A stretch of DNA of 64,000 nucleotides from Panulirus ornatus (Eukaryota > Arthropoda > Malacostraca > Decapoda > Palinuridae): the NCBI RefSeq assembly GCF_036320965.1, contig NC_092238.1:23639903-23703902 (forward strand), in the 5' to 3' direction. The notes beneath the pieces were generated by a model. That model did no database searches, was not told the origin of the DNA, and was given only the letters and a program-made list of their open reading frames with translations. Positions 48,401 through 57,397 of the stretch are shown in pieces. The translations under genes and the position numbers were made by a program. The stretch's first letter is position 1. Each line of letters opens with the position of its first letter.

Positions 48401-51400
48401 CTTACTGCTTATGTATAGTTTTTTGCATGTTTAAACTTTTGAACAATGAAATTATTATTTGAAATTGTTTTGTTCCAACAGTATGCCCTGACAAATGGTG
48501 ACCATGGCATTATCCGCACTCTTGAATTGCCAGTTTATGTAACTCGTGTGTCAGGTAGCTCAGTATACTGTTTGGACCGCCAGGCAACCCCTCGTGTCCT
48601 TACCATTGATTCAACAGAATTCCGCTTCAAATTAGCACTGGTACAGCGTAAATATGATGAAGTAAGTCCAACACAGAATCTATTTAGCTTCATGATGAGG
48701 TCTTGCTCTATAGACCTTGTTAAATTTATTAAAGTGAATCACTTTATATAGAGAATGGTTCATGTAGCTTCATGACCATGCATAAGAGATTCCACACTTT
48801 TCAGAATATTCTTGAAGATGATCACTAAGCTCTATTTTTCTTTTTTTTTCTTTTTTTGGGTGGGAGCTTTCTCTCTTTTTTCCCTTGTAGATAGAACTTT
48901 TTGAGTATAGGAGAGAGTACTTGTTCACAGGGTTTAAAGCACCATTGTACACCAACAATAAAGTGTCTCCACTAGAACTACACCGTCCTCAACCATCCTG
49001 ATATGTACAGGGCTGGCTATTTTTCACTCATAGAGACCCAGTATCAGCAGTCCATCCAGTCTTATAATGCTGTTGTTGTGGTAATGAGTTTGTACCTTCT
49101 GACAACCAGTATTCATCACTCATTTGTTCATTGTCAGCAGTGCAGATTTGCTGACAGTTGCTTTGGTCAGATGATATTTTCATCTTGTGACCTATTATGT
49201 TACAAGCATCAGTTGTTAGAAAGTTGCTTATTTTTGTATTATATATAAGTTTGGTATCTGTATTTGAAAGATAGTAATGTAAATATTGGAACTTGAATGT
49301 AACCTGTTTTTTATATGTAGAATTGGCTTACTCTGCTTGGCCTTTATGTGGAATATCCTCAGCAGAGCAAGGGAATCCAGTATGAATCCCATGTGAACTT
49401 ACAGTATCCTTTTTTTTTTTTTTTTTTTCAATTCAATATTTGTTATGATTACAAGCAGAAACTAATTTCTTCACTTCTGTATTAGTCACACTGAGATGTT
49501 AAACCCATTACATTCATTATGTTGTGGAAAGGTTATTTTACGTTGAGTTGGAAGTATGCATGCTAGTATGTTTTAAGCTCAGAAAATATAAGGTTTAGGA
49601 TAATTGAAAATTCAGTAATGAGAGCACTGTTATCGAAGTTGCCATACTTTGTTCTAATAACAGAATATTTGAGTGTGAATTATGATAATGAGGTTATGAC
49701 TCACCCTGTAAGTATAGGAAGTAATGATTGCCTCATTAGAATTACAAATTAGTTTATTGAGTATGAAGCATAATTGTTATGAAAAGAATGGATTCCACAA
49801 CCTTTTTTCATCTATTAACATTTAAAATCATTGATATATATTCTTTGTTATTTGCTACTGGTTATATTCTAATCATGCTACCTTTTTTAGGTATTACAAA
49901 TGGTACGTGGAGCCAAACTGGTGGGACAGTCCATCATTGCATACTTACAGAAGAAAGGTTACCCTGAAGTGGCCCTCCATTTTGTAAAGGATGAGCGGAC
50001 ACGATTCCTGTTGGCCTTGGAATGTGGAAATATTGATGTTGCTCTAGATGCTGCAAAGGCACTGGATGACAAGGGATGCTGGGAGAAACTAGCAGAACAT
50101 GCTCTCCTGCATGGTAACCACCCTGTAAGCTTCCCATGCTTCTCCTTGAGTTCTTCAAACCTTCTGCCTTGAGAATGGTCATTTTGATGAGCTATTAATG
50201 ATGTTAGGGGTTCCTTCTTTAGTCCAAGGTTTTGATTCTCCACTCCTTCACTCAATATATGTCAGGGATAATCATTGCATTCTTTTGTCCTTTCATAGTA
50301 CTTCTTCATTATCTCAGTTCTCTATGAGATCATGCTAGTTTTAGTTTGCTCTCACCCTTGGTTAAATAAAAGTTAGTTTCACTTTATACATTTAAAGTGA
50401 TGTGTTTAATCTAGTTTGTTGATATTAACACAATAAATTCATTGAGCCATGAATCCCTCCTCAACTCCCATATCCTTAAACACCTTGAAAGTCACCGCCT
50501 TCTCTCTGATCACGAGTATGGTTCCTGTAAGGCGAGATCCACTGGTGATATTCTTTCTTATCTTACCAGTATTTGGTCATCATCCCTGAAAGATTTTGGG
50601 AATTCATGTGTAGTTTCCCTTGACATACATAAGGCTTTTGACTGGGTATGGCATCAGTGTCTCATCTCTAAGCTCCTCTCATTTGGCTTCCCTCCCTCGC
50701 TTTGCTCCTTCATGTCTAGCTTTCTCTCAAGCCAATTTATTTCTGTGTTTGTTGATGGATCAGCCTCCCCCCTTTTCTCCAACAATAGCAGTGTCCCTCA
50801 AGGTTCTGTCTTGTCCCCTATACTTTTTTCCTTTTTTCAACGATTTCCTCTCTGCAAATGATCCAGTGCACTCACATGCTGATGACTCAACACTGCATTT
50901 ATCCACATCCTTTAATTCTGCTCCCTCTTCTCTCACCTGATCTGCATCTCATCTTGACAGCCTCCTCTATAAACTCAGACTTGGGGTAGACAAAGTCTTG
51001 TTAAGTTTAATGCCTGTAAAACTCAATTTCTACCCATCTCTATCGAAAACTCATCACAACTCATGCCTCTCCTTTGACAGGTCTGTAATTCCACCTCTTG
51101 ACTCAATGAACATACTTGGTATTACTGGAACATCCACTATTTCTTGGAAACCCCACATACAGGAATAGCTAAGTCTGCCTCTAAGAAACTGGTTGTCATG
51201 TTTAGGTGGTGAACCTTCTGCTCCTCTGAACAGTTGCTCCGGTTTTACAGGGGATTGATTCATCCTTGTATGAAGTACTTCTGTCACATTTGGGTTGGTT
51301 CTAGCTCTATATGTGTACTTGACAGTGATGAGTTGAAAGCAATCCAACTTGTAACTATCCCAGGCTAACTTCCGAATTTGACCCCCTTGCCGTATGCTGC

Positions 51401-54400
51401 AATTTTCATTCACTTTCCCTCTCCCAAAGGTGTTTCCACACCATGCAGTACTCGACAAGCTGCTGTGTCACATGGTTATGTGGCCAGTGGCAACTCAAGG
51501 GGGGGCTGTTTTGATACCTAATTCTTTTCGTACATGTCGAAGCTTTGGAACTCTCTACCTTCTCATGTCTTTTCCAATAACTATTATTATATTTTTTATT
51601 TTGCTTTGTCGCTGTCTCCCGCGTTTGCGAGGTAGCGCAAGGAAACAGATGAAAGAAATGGCCCAGCCCACCCCCATACACAATGTATATACATACACGT
51701 CCACACACGCAAATATACATACCTATAAATCTCAATGTACACATATATATACACACACAGACACGTACATATATACCCATGCACACAATTCACACTGTCT
51801 GCCTTTATTCATTCCCATCGCCACCTCGCCACACATGGAATACCATCCCCCTCTCCCCTCATGTGTGCGAGGTAGCACTAGGAAAAGACAACAAAGACCC
51901 CATTCATTCACACTCATCCTCTAGCTGTCATGCAATAATGCCCGAAACCACAGCTCCCTTTCCACATCCAGGCCCCACAGAACTTTCCATGGTTTACCCC
52001 AGACGCTTCACATGCCCTGATTCAATCCACTGACAGCACGTCAACCCCAGTATACCACATCGATCCGATTCACTCTATTCCTTGCCCTCCTTTCACCCTC
52101 CTGCATGTTCAGGCCCCGATCACACAAAATCTTTTTCACTCCATCTTTCCACCTCCAATTTGGTCTCCCACTTCTCGTTCCCTCCACCTCCGACACATAT
52201 ATCCTCTTGTTCAATCTTTCCTCACTCATTCTCTCCACGTACCCAAACCATTTCAAAACACCCTCTTCTGCTCTCTCAACCATGCTCTTTTTATTTCCAC
52301 ACATCTCTCTTACCCTTACATTACTTACTCGATCAAACCACCTCACACCTCACATTGTCCTCAAACATCTCATTTCCAGCACATCCACCTTCCTGCGCAC
52401 AACTCTATCCATAGCCCACGCCTCGCAACCATACAACTTTGTTGGAACCACTATTCCTTCAAACATACCCATTTTTGCTTTCCGAGATAATGTTCTTGAC
52501 TTCCACACATTCTTCAAGGCTCCCAGGATTTTTGCCCCCTCCCCCACCCTATGATTCACTTCCACTTCCATGGTTCCGTCCGCTGCCAGATCCACTCCCA
52601 GATATCTAAAACACTTTACTTCCTCCAGTTTTTCTCCATTCAAACTTACCTCCCAATTGACTTGACCCTCAACCCTACTGTACCTAAAAACCTTGCTCTT
52701 ATTCACATTTACTCTTAACTTTGTTCTTTCACACACTTTACCAAACTCAGTCACCAGCTTCTGCAATAACTATGACCAGGCTTATTTCAAAAGACAGGTC
52801 TTTCACTTCCTCCAAAATTCGTTATTACATTTGCCTTATTTCAAAAGACAGGTCTTTCACTTCCTCCAAAATTCGTAAGTACTTTCCCTTGTCTTTTCTT
52901 TTTCTGTTTCACAACTCTTTCTATATATTTCCAATAAAGCCTAGCCTTGATGTGGACTTATGTCTGGGAGTGGAGCCTTTAAAAAAAAAAGATAGTTTGT
53001 TGGCCTTATTAACCTTGTAGATTAGTTGAGCCATGTGCAATTGTAGTCAGATTTTATTTGGTCCTTTTCAGTGGTCACCTTGCTTTTGAAGATAAAACTT
53101 TACAGCTAGTTTTTAAGAAGGTTGCTTCATTTTGTTTTGCTGACACCGTTTATCCAGTAGTTTCACTGACATGTCCAGTTTTAATGACATAATTTTTCCT
53201 ACCCAAGCCTTGCAGACTGTTCCATGGTGTATCATAATTGCTTCTTGTGCCAAGGATCAATCCATTCACAGCGCATCCCCACTATGTACAACATTGACTC
53301 AGTTCATTCTATCCCATGCACATCCCTCACCTTCGTGAATGTTCAGGCCTTGATACCCCAAAGCTTTCTAAACTCTATCCCTGCATCTCCTTCTTGGTCT
53401 CCACACTCCCCTTTTCCTCCATCCACTTCATACACACAGATCCTCTAGGTCCATCTTTCCTCACAAATCCCTTCCATATGTCTTTACCATTTCAACACAC
53501 CCTGGTGAGCTTTGTCAGTCAGACTGCACTTGCTACCACAACTATGTCTTGCATTGTAAATCCTTACATAATCAACTTGCCTCACACTGCTCACAGTATT
53601 GGCCCCAGATATGTCATTACCATCACATTAACTTTCTTCCTTATTTTTGCCTTTAAGGCACAAGTCTCTCGCATCCACACACCATTGTTGGAACTACTGG
53701 TTTGAGATGTATAAATCTCTTGTGTAAAGTTTGTGATAAATATAGAAGGGTGATTGAGAAGGTGGTGATATGCTCAGAACTGCTGACTGGGGTGGAGCAG
53801 TGTGGCTTCAGGAAAATGTGACAAGTGAAATGGATGTCTTTGTCAAGGACTTTGTGAGAGATATACAAGGAAAAAGTGCATGAATTGCATGGGCATTTAC
53901 AGATTTGGAGAAAGCATATGATGGGGTTCATAGAGAGGCGTTGTGAAAAGTGCTACAAATATATAGAGTATATGGAAAATCATTTAATGGAATAAGGACT
54001 TTTTCCCAGAAAAATACTAGTGTACAAGTAGGAAAGGAAGAGGGTGAGTGGTTCCTGGTGAAGGAAGGTCTGCATCAAAGAAATGAGAAGCTTCTTGTTG
54101 AGGATATACTTCCTCTTTTTACTTAACATGATTCAGCCTCTATAGTCCTTTTTTTTTTTTCATGACATTATATGGCCTTGCCAAAGGTGACTTTTCACCC
54201 ATGTTGTAACCACAAGCAGGTAAACTCCAGTAATATCTGGACAAGAATATGAATTTAGGTGAATGACTCGTGACTTTTAATTTCATTTTCTTTGTTGTTT
54301 GCTCATGGAGTGCCCCAGCATTTATTGTAGATAAAGAATGAACACCAGCCCAGTTTGAAGTAAGTTGACAAATATCACCTTCAGAGTACAAATGTATTTT

Positions 54401-54820
54401 ACATTCTCCCATTTTTACTTTTTGTTTTTTTATCTCAGTACTCATAAAACTATGATTTGGCCTCCTACCTGGTCTAGACTATGAAGATAACATACGATAT
54501 TTTAATTGTTAAGATTATTATATAGTTGTCTCTGTTTGGAATGTGACTTAAGAATGTTCTTTTTTTCTTTTTTTTAGGTTGTTGAGTATTGTTACCAGCA
54601 GACCAAGAACTATGATAAACTGTCCTTCCTGTACCTCATCACTGGAAATCTAGCCAAGCTGCGCCGTATGATGAAAATCAATGAAATCCGGAAGGACTAT
54701 GAAGGCTGGTATACCAATGCACTGTATCTAGGAGATGTGCCAGAACGCATTAGGGTTTTGAAGGCTTGTGGCAAGACGTCTCTGGCACTTCTTACAGCAG
54801 CAACTCATGGCCACATTCAG
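34310..54820 (+). CDS. COPA: Coatomer subunit alpha (COPA), ten internal exons, partial gene
   Basis: Alpha-COP is the largest subunit of the COPI coat. It acts on Golgi and cis-Golgi membranes in retrograde transport to the ER, and its WD40 propellers read C-terminal dilysine signals on cargo. Ten exons join in frame (1820 nt, about 606 residues) and follow the known family protein without a gap: the GLRKKN segment after the early WD40 repeats, two complete WD40 repeats ([13 protein letters not shown], then [20 protein letters not shown]), the [13 protein letters not shown] region, the second propeller, and solenoid segments [20 protein letters not shown] and [20 protein letters not shown]. 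The family is usually about 1220 residues, so roughly the middle half is here. Exons for the N-terminal WD40 repeats and everything after the AATHGH segment were not found. All introns seen end in AG; two begin with GC. Introns carry many transposons, but no exon is disrupted. Assignment is from remembered family sequence, not a search. Confidence 0.97.
34640..34770 (-). mobile_element. Possible very old S-family fragment
   Basis: The text gcctgggccttcaagcttag and cttggccccttcttctgttc, cttttagaaa parallels the S middle block. It is too diverged for a firm call. Confidence 0.3.
35490..36490 (+). mobile_element. Family B RT C-terminus and 3' UTR, in COPA intron A-B
   Basis: Readable blocks are [19 protein letters not shown] (compare [15 protein letters not shown] in the RTE) and a [14 protein letters not shown] block. 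These are followed by the repeat block shared with 32235-32460 and a tagatagtgaaatagata tail. It is strongly decayed. Confidence 0.6.
36747..36986 (+). CDS. COPA: COPA exon B (WD40 repeat region)
   Basis: The exon runs from acceptor atgtag to donor gtaga at 36987. It is 240 nt, phase 0 at both ends. It encodes [16 protein letters not shown], the [20 protein letters not shown] repeat and the [19 protein letters not shown] repeat, ending in MIIFK. Both are nearly invariant in the COPA family, which makes this the most diagnostic exon in the window. Confidence 0.97.
36987..37567 (+). other. COPA intron B-C
   Basis: 581 bp, GT-AG, no transposon recognised. Confidence 0.85.
37568..37662 (+). CDS. 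COPA: COPA exon C (linker between propellers)
   Basis: The exon is 95 nt, after a tttttgcag acceptor and ending in aa before gtaagt at 37663. It encodes [20 protein letters not shown] and [11 protein letters not shown], the conserved start of the segment after the first propeller. The last codon is split two to one, and exon D supplies the final G (Lys), so phases match. Confidence 0.95.
37751..37809. repeat. Tandem duplication of 31 bp
   Basis: The unit aacagcttaatctgcc plus atatccactctc occurs at 37751-37778 and 37782-37809 with one mismatch. Confidence 0.9.
37800..38190 (-). mobile_element. Very old RTE fragment in COPA intron C-D
   Basis: The + strand keeps the antisense order of the RTE end: ccatcgactgcacgtcatcc, cagtacaccatatcagtcca, ccaccctcctgaacattcag, ctccccatgtgtctcaacca. 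It is very diverged, with no frame. Confidence 0.6.
38200..38590 (+). mobile_element. CR1-like LINE 3' end in COPA intron C-D
   Basis: The translation shows [32 protein letters not shown] and IVDTCR at the ORF end. The related copy at 4120-4310 is more broken. CR1-type elements often end their ORF shortly after such a block. Only the C-terminal part is present. Confidence 0.6.
38948..39010. repeat. Compound polypyrimidine tract (TC)n-C(n)
   Basis: (TC)n to about 38980 is followed by a C-run of about 25. It is joined directly to an RTE UTR fragment. Confidence 0.9.
39011..39095 (-). mobile_element. RTE 3' UTR fragment (internal tail motif)
   Basis: Text gaggtagtgctaggaaaaga, then catttc-like, tctctagctgtcatgtgtga equals the internal motif of the long UTR, not the terminal tail. 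Both ends are cut; one abuts the C-run. Confidence 0.75.
39398..39460. repeat. (GA)n microsatellite in COPA intron C-D
   Basis: About 63 bp of pure (GA)n, roughly 140 bp upstream of COPA exon D. Confidence 0.95.
39599..39734 (+). CDS. COPA: COPA exon D (second propeller)
   Basis: The exon is 136 nt, with acceptor cttcccag and donor gtgag at 39735. It encodes [20 protein letters not shown], then [20 protein letters not shown] and YDLYQ. It starts with the base that completes the split Lys codon of exon C. Family proteins have the same order (DVAVMQLRSGS, NPAENAVLL, YDLY). Confidence 0.95.
40245..40361 (+). CDS. COPA: COPA exon E (second propeller), GC donor
   Basis: The exon is 117 nt, phase 0 at both ends. 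It encodes [18 protein letters not shown] then [20 protein letters not shown]. The 5' splice site reads CAG|GCAAGT at 40362, so it is a GC donor. The nearest GT, four bases downstream, would throw exon F out of frame. Confidence 0.94.
40362..40367 (+). other. Non-canonical GC 5' splice site, COPA intron E-F
   Basis: The site reads CAG|GCAAGT, a perfect U1 match except for the C at position +2. The intron (40362-40821, 460 bp) ends in cag. The family protein reads straight across only if the splice is here. Confidence 0.9.
40443..40701 (-). mobile_element. RTE UTR-only insertion in COPA intron E-F
   Basis: A tail with (ATT)n on the + strand, the hairpin (tttgctttgtcgctgtctcc, gcatttgcgaggtag) and about 190 bp of long-type UTR, with no coding sequence. 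The host sequence on both sides repeats imperfectly: 40411-40442 and 40702-40732 share taattaaaaa, gaaatgta and aaaaactgatg. That indicates a target duplication of about 31 bp or more. The insertion lies in a 460-bp intron that starts with a GC donor. Confidence 0.85.
40822..40961 (+). CDS. COPA: COPA exon F (second propeller), GC donor
   Basis: The exon is 140 nt after a polypyrimidine acceptor ending in cag. It encodes [18 protein letters not shown] and then [20 protein letters not shown] and SLFDVQQK. The last codon is split (AG plus A of exon G, Arg). The donor reads AAAAG|GCAAGT at 40962, a second GC donor. The GT four bases on would destroy the frame of exon G. Confidence 0.94.
40962..40967 (+). 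other. Non-canonical GC 5' splice site, COPA intron F-G
   Basis: The site reads AAAAG|GCAAGT. The intron (40962-41052) is only 91 bp, the shortest in the gene. Frame and protein continuity ([11 protein letters not shown]) fix the junction. Confidence 0.9.
41053..41260 (+). CDS. COPA: COPA exon G (second propeller)
   Basis: The exon is 208 nt, with acceptor cccacag and donor gtatg at 41261. It encodes [40 protein letters not shown] and [20 protein letters not shown], ending IK. These match the end of the second COPA propeller. The 7.2-kb intron that follows holds a CR1-like LINE with RTE copy R12 nested in it. Confidence 0.96.
41600..42377 (+). mobile_element. CR1-like LINE remnant, left part (endonuclease-RT linker)
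   Basis: Blocks such as [40 protein letters not shown] match the CR1-type end of the endonuclease (VxxPxxxxxxLDLVFTN, SDH). It is interrupted by R12 at 42378 and continues at 45509. Confidence 0.6.
42378..45508 (-). mobile_element. RTE copy R12 (short 3' UTR), longest uninverted copy in window
   Basis: Poly(T) 42378-42418, tail hairpin (partly lost: it reads tgtctcccgcgtttgcgagg without the outer-stem end), short UTR, the whole ORF except the first 30 or so codons, and a 5' end at 45508. The flanking duplication is catgcaacat at 42368-42377 and 45509-45518. Defects are a TCA-to-TAA change near 45370 (GVK then stop) and a one-base insertion near 43283 (CGKKK instead of CGRRK). It inserted into the CR1-like element of COPA intron G-H. 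Confidence 0.95.
43252..45315 (-). pseudogene. R12 endonuclease-RT frame (687 residues), frameshifted
   Basis: The order is [42 protein letters not shown], the basic linker, [54 protein letters not shown] and [10 protein letters not shown]. Motif B has Gln for the usual Arg (GLQQG). The frame ends at the one-base insertion; the C-terminus continues in frame 42591-43298. It is missing the N-terminal endonuclease motif because of the upstream stop. Confidence 0.9.
45509..46300 (+). mobile_element. CR1-like LINE remnant, right part
   Basis: It continues directly from 42377 once R12 and one target copy are removed: [60 protein letters not shown]. This is the CR1 sequence around PGPDGIxPRxLK, LFNKSL and PIFKKGxRxxxxNYRP. 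Later blocks (near 46020-46230) are C-terminal. Confidence 0.65.
46335..46690 (+). repeat. Short duplicated blocks and second CR1 3' end
   Basis: The text tcctttaatatgcttacaaa, ggagctttggtgcttacaga recurs as cccttagtatccatataaag, ggagctgtagtgctgacaaa at 46465-46535, and partly at 41509-41560. A second CR1 C-terminal block ([20 protein letters not shown]) follows at 46545-46620. Confidence 0.5.
46700..47345. other. Unassigned COPA intron G-H sequence
   Basis: CT-rich and AT-rich DNA; no gene or clear repeat recognised. Confidence 0.45.
47346..48130 (-). mobile_element. Family B fragments (3' UTR and RT C-terminus)
   Basis: Two stretches, 47346-47535 and 47940-48130, match 27958-28280 (gtactctttcaatgtgtttc, tggtctttctctcccaccaa; ctccccatcatgcattcttt). 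Between them lies the 3' UTR block (ctccagtgctgcttcttagc, cctcacccttaataggccac) preceded by tctatctatatatctaatct. The order suggests one copy inserted in another. Confidence 0.5.
48482..48661 (+). CDS. COPA: COPA exon H (end of second propeller)
   Basis: The exon is 180 nt, phase 0, with acceptor ttccaacag and donor gtaagt at 48662. It encodes [20 protein letters not shown], then [20 protein letters not shown] and [15 protein letters not shown]. The [10 protein letters not shown] and CLDR blocks are strongly conserved in COPA. Confidence 0.97.
48662..49890 (+). other. COPA intron H-I
   Basis: 1229 bp, GT-AG. It has a T-rich run near 48838-48857 and a T-run near 49409-49428, and otherwise no recognised element. 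Confidence 0.8.
49891..50124 (+). CDS. COPA: COPA exon I (start of alpha-solenoid)
   Basis: The exon is 234 nt, phase 0, with acceptor ccttttttag and donor gtaag at 50125. It encodes [20 protein letters not shown], then [19 protein letters not shown] and [20 protein letters not shown], ending GNHP. This is the conserved start of the COPA solenoid, which packs against beta'-COP. Confidence 0.97.
50430..51584 (+). mobile_element. Jockey-like LINE remnant, left part
   Basis: The translation starts at [20 protein letters not shown] and goes on with [20 protein letters not shown] (motif A, AFDxVWH), [17 protein letters not shown] (motif [10 protein letters not shown]), then a decayed [10 protein letters not shown] block (ADD). 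The end, near 51540-51584, reads [14 protein letters not shown] in a shifted frame. R13 interrupts it at 51585. Confidence 0.75.
51585..52763 (-). mobile_element. RTE copy R13 (long 3' UTR), 5'-truncated, 10-bp target duplication
   Basis: A tail of (ATT)-type on the + strand, a long UTR, and RT from about [20 protein letters not shown] to the end. The flanks are caataactat at 51575-51584 and 52764-52773; the first two bases of the right copy could also be element sequence. A TGT-to-TGA change near 52347 splits the frame. It carries RSGRP, as other long-UTR copies do. Confidence 0.92.
52774..52975 (+). mobile_element. Jockey-like LINE remnant, right part (ORF end)
   Basis: It continues from 51584 as a [13 protein letters not shown] end. 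A 42-bp unit (starting cttatttcaaaagacaggtc) occurs twice, at 52781-52822 and 52835-52876, so the ORF end is tandemly duplicated. The same ORF end is found reversed at 2843-2895. Confidence 0.7.
53220..54115 (-). mobile_element. Old RTE copy with inverted 5' part
   Basis: 53220-53700 is the antisense of the RT C-terminus and UTR start, strongly diverged. 53705-54115 is a more upstream RT part in the + orientation ([13 protein letters not shown], [28 protein letters not shown]). The arrangement is the same as in R10, so this looks like an old 5'-inverted insertion. The QGCVMSP and FADD motifs are missing. Confidence 0.55.
54578..54820 (+). CDS. COPA: COPA exon J (alpha-solenoid), last exon in window
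   Basis: The exon is 243 nt, phase 0, with acceptor tttttag and donor CAG|GTTGTT at 54821, a weaker than usual 5' splice site. It encodes [40 protein letters not shown], the [20 protein letters not shown] stretch and AATHGHIQ. The family continues with an acidic linker, which is not seen before 64000, so the next intron is longer than 9 kb. Confidence 0.96.
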
Positions 54821-55009
54821 GTTGTTTTAACCAGCTTTAAAGTTACTTGTACTTTATAGCAAAAATAGATATGCTGGAAGATATTATAACCTAGAGTGAT
54901 GTAAGGATTGAATTTTATTTAGATATTTTGAATGTAGGTTTGCGGCAGGGGTGTGTGATGTCTCCATGGTTGTTTAATTTGTTTATGGATGGGGTTGTTA
55001 GGGAGGTGA

Positions 55010-55891
55010 ATGCAAGAGTTTTTGGAAAGAGGGGCAAGTATGCAGTCTGTTGTGGATGAGAGAGCTTGGGAAGTGAGTCAGTTGCTGTTAGCTGATGATA
55101 CAGCGCTGATGGCTGATTCATGTGAGAAACTGCAGAAGCTAGTGACTGAGTTTGGTAAAGTGTGTGAAAGAAGAAAGTTGAGAGTAAATGTGAATAAGAG
55201 TAAGGTTATTAGGTACAGTAGGGTTGAGGGTCAAGTAAATTGGGAGGGAAGTTTGAATGGAGAAAATCTGGAGGAAGTGAAGTGTTTTAGATATCTGGGA
55301 GTGGATTTGGCAGCGGATGGAACCATGGAAGCGGATGTGAATCATAGGGTGGGGGAGGGGGCGAAAATTCTGGGAGCCTTGAAGAATGTGTGGAAGTCGA
55401 GAACATTATTTCGGAAAGCAAAAATGGGTATGTTTGAAGGAATAGTGGTTCCAACAATGTTGTATGGTTGCGAGGCGTGGGCTATGGATAGAGTTGTGCG
55501 CAGGAGGGTGGATGTGATGGAAATGAGATGTTTGAGGACAATATGTGGGGTGAGGTGGTTTGATCGAGTAAGTAATAATAGGGTAAGAGAGATGTGTGGT
55601 AATAAAAAGAGTGTGGTTGAGGGAGCAGAAGAGGGTGTTTTGAAATGGTTTGGTCGCATGGAGAGAAAGAGTGAGGAAAGATTGACCAGGAGGATATATG
55701 TGTCAGAGGTGGAGGGAATGATGAGAAGTGGGAGACCAAATTGGAGGTGGAAAGATGGAGTGAAAAAGATTTTGAGTGATCGGGGCCTGAACATGCAGGA
55801 AGGTGAAAGTCGTGCAAGGAATAGAGTGAATTGGAACGATGTGGTATACCAGGGTCAACGTGCTGTCAATGGATTGAACCAGGGTATGTGA
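55010..55891 (+). pseudogene. R14 RT C-terminal frame (293 residues)
   Basis: It contains LERGASMQSVVDERAWEVSQ, LLLADDTALMADS (Leu instead of Phe next to the catalytic ADD), the [10 protein letters not shown] block and a complete C-terminus. It is 5'-truncated and frameshifted at its start. Confidence 0.8.
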
Positions 55892-56141
55892 AGCGTCTTG
55901 GGTAAACCATGGAAAGTTGTGTGGGGCCTGGATGTGGAAAGGGAGCTGTGGTTTCGGGCATTATTACATGACATCTAGAGACTGAGTATGAACGAATGGG
56001 GCCTTTGTTGTCTTTTCCTAGCGCTGCCTTGCACACATGAGGGGGGAGGGTGTTGTTATTCCATGTGTGGCAGGGTGGCGATGGGAATAAATAAAGGCAG
56101 ACAGTATGAATTATGTACATGGGTATATATGTATATGTCTA

Positions 56142-56147
<6 letters not shown>

Positions 56148-56203
<56 letters not shown>
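56148..56203. repeat. (TA)n inside the R14 3' UTR
   Basis: An expanded version of the short gtgtgtatatatatgtg segment of the long UTR (compare about 31871-31889 in R11). It is the target of R15. Confidence 0.93.
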
Positions 56204-56220
<17 letters not shown>

Positions 56221-56526
56221 GCTTTGTCGCTGTCTCCCGCGTTTGCAAGGTAGCGCAAGGAAACAGACGAAAGAAATGGCCCAACCCACCCCCATACACA
56301 TCTATATACATACGTCCACACACGCAAATATACATACCTACACAGCTTTCCATGGTTTACCCCAGACGCTTCACATGCCTTGATTCAATCCACTGACAGC
56401 ACGTCAACCCCGGTATACCACATCGCTCCAATTCACTCTATTCCTTGCACGACTTTCACCTTCCTGCATGTTCAGGCCCCGATCACACAAAATCTTTTTC
56501 ACTCCATCTTTCCACCTCCAATTTGG
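56204..56526 (-). mobile_element. RTE copy R15 (short 3' UTR), nested in R14
   Basis: T-run, hairpin (one changed base, ttgcaagg), short UTR, and about 45 codons of the ORF end, truncated at the sense of ccaaattgg. It is inserted exactly in the TA segment of the R14 UTR. Confidence 0.92.
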
Positions 56527-56686
56527 TATGTATATGTGCTGTGTGTGGACGTGTATGTATATACATGTGTATGTGGGTGGGTTGGGCCATTCTTTCGTCT
56601 GTTTCCTTGCGCTACTTCGCTAACGCGGGAGACAGCGACAAAGCAAAATAAATAAATAAATAAATATTTATTTTTATTCATTTATT

Positions 56687-57385
56687 ATACTTTGTCGCTG
56701 TCTCCCGCATTAGCTAGGTAGCACAAGGAAAGAGACAAAAGAATGGCTCAACCCACCCACATACATATACATATACGTCCACACACGCACATATACATAC
56801 CTATACATTTCAATGTATACATATATATACATACATAGACATATACATATATATACATGTACATAATTCATACTTGCTGCCTTTATTCATTCCTGTCGCC
56901 ACACCACCACACATGAAATGACAACCTTCTCCCCCTGCACGTGCGCGAGGTAGTGCTAGGATAAGACAACAAAGTCCACATTCTTTCACACTCAGTCTCT
57001 AGCTGTCATATGTAATGTACCGAAACCACAGGTCCCTTTCCACATCCAGGCACCACAAAACGTTCCATGGTTTACCCCAGATGCTTCACATGCCCTGGTT
57101 CAATCCATTGACAGCACGTCGACCCCAGTATACCACATCGTTCCAATTCACTCTATTCCTTGCACGCCTTTCACCCTCCTGCATGTTCAGGCTCTGATGG
57201 CTCAAAATCTTTTTACTTCATCCTTCCACCTCCAATTTAGTCTCCCATTTCTCCTCGTTCCCTCCACCTCTGACACATATACCCTCTTTGTCAATCTTTC
57301 CTCACTCATTCTCTCCATGTGACCAAACCATTTTAATACACTCTCTTCTGCTTTCTCAACCACACTCTTTTTATTACCTCACATT
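56687..57385 (-). mobile_element. RTE copy R16 (long 3' UTR), old, 5'-truncated
   Basis: Tail (atactttgtcgctgtctccc, with gcattagctaggtag), long UTR and about 85 codons of the ORF end. It is more diverged than its neighbours, with no intact frame. Confidence 0.85.
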
Positions 57386-57397
57386 ATTGTTATTATT

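Larger units (their letters stand above)
54929..56686 (+). mobile_element. RTE copy R14 (long 3' UTR), interrupted by R15
   Basis: It begins at motif B (tgaatgtaggtttgcggcag) and is open from about 55010 to 55891 (LADDTALMADS; note Leu for Phe before ADD). One extra T near 55020 shifts the start. The long UTR runs to an expanded (TA)n at 56148-56203, where R15 is inserted. The UTR resumes at 56527 (tatgtatatgtgctgtgtgt) and ends with the tail hairpin and (AAAT)n near 56665. Confidence 0.9.

Noticed and set aside
50442..50861. A host protein of 139 residues
   Set aside because: It contains AFDWVWH and VPQGSVLSP, the RT motifs of a Jockey-like LINE.
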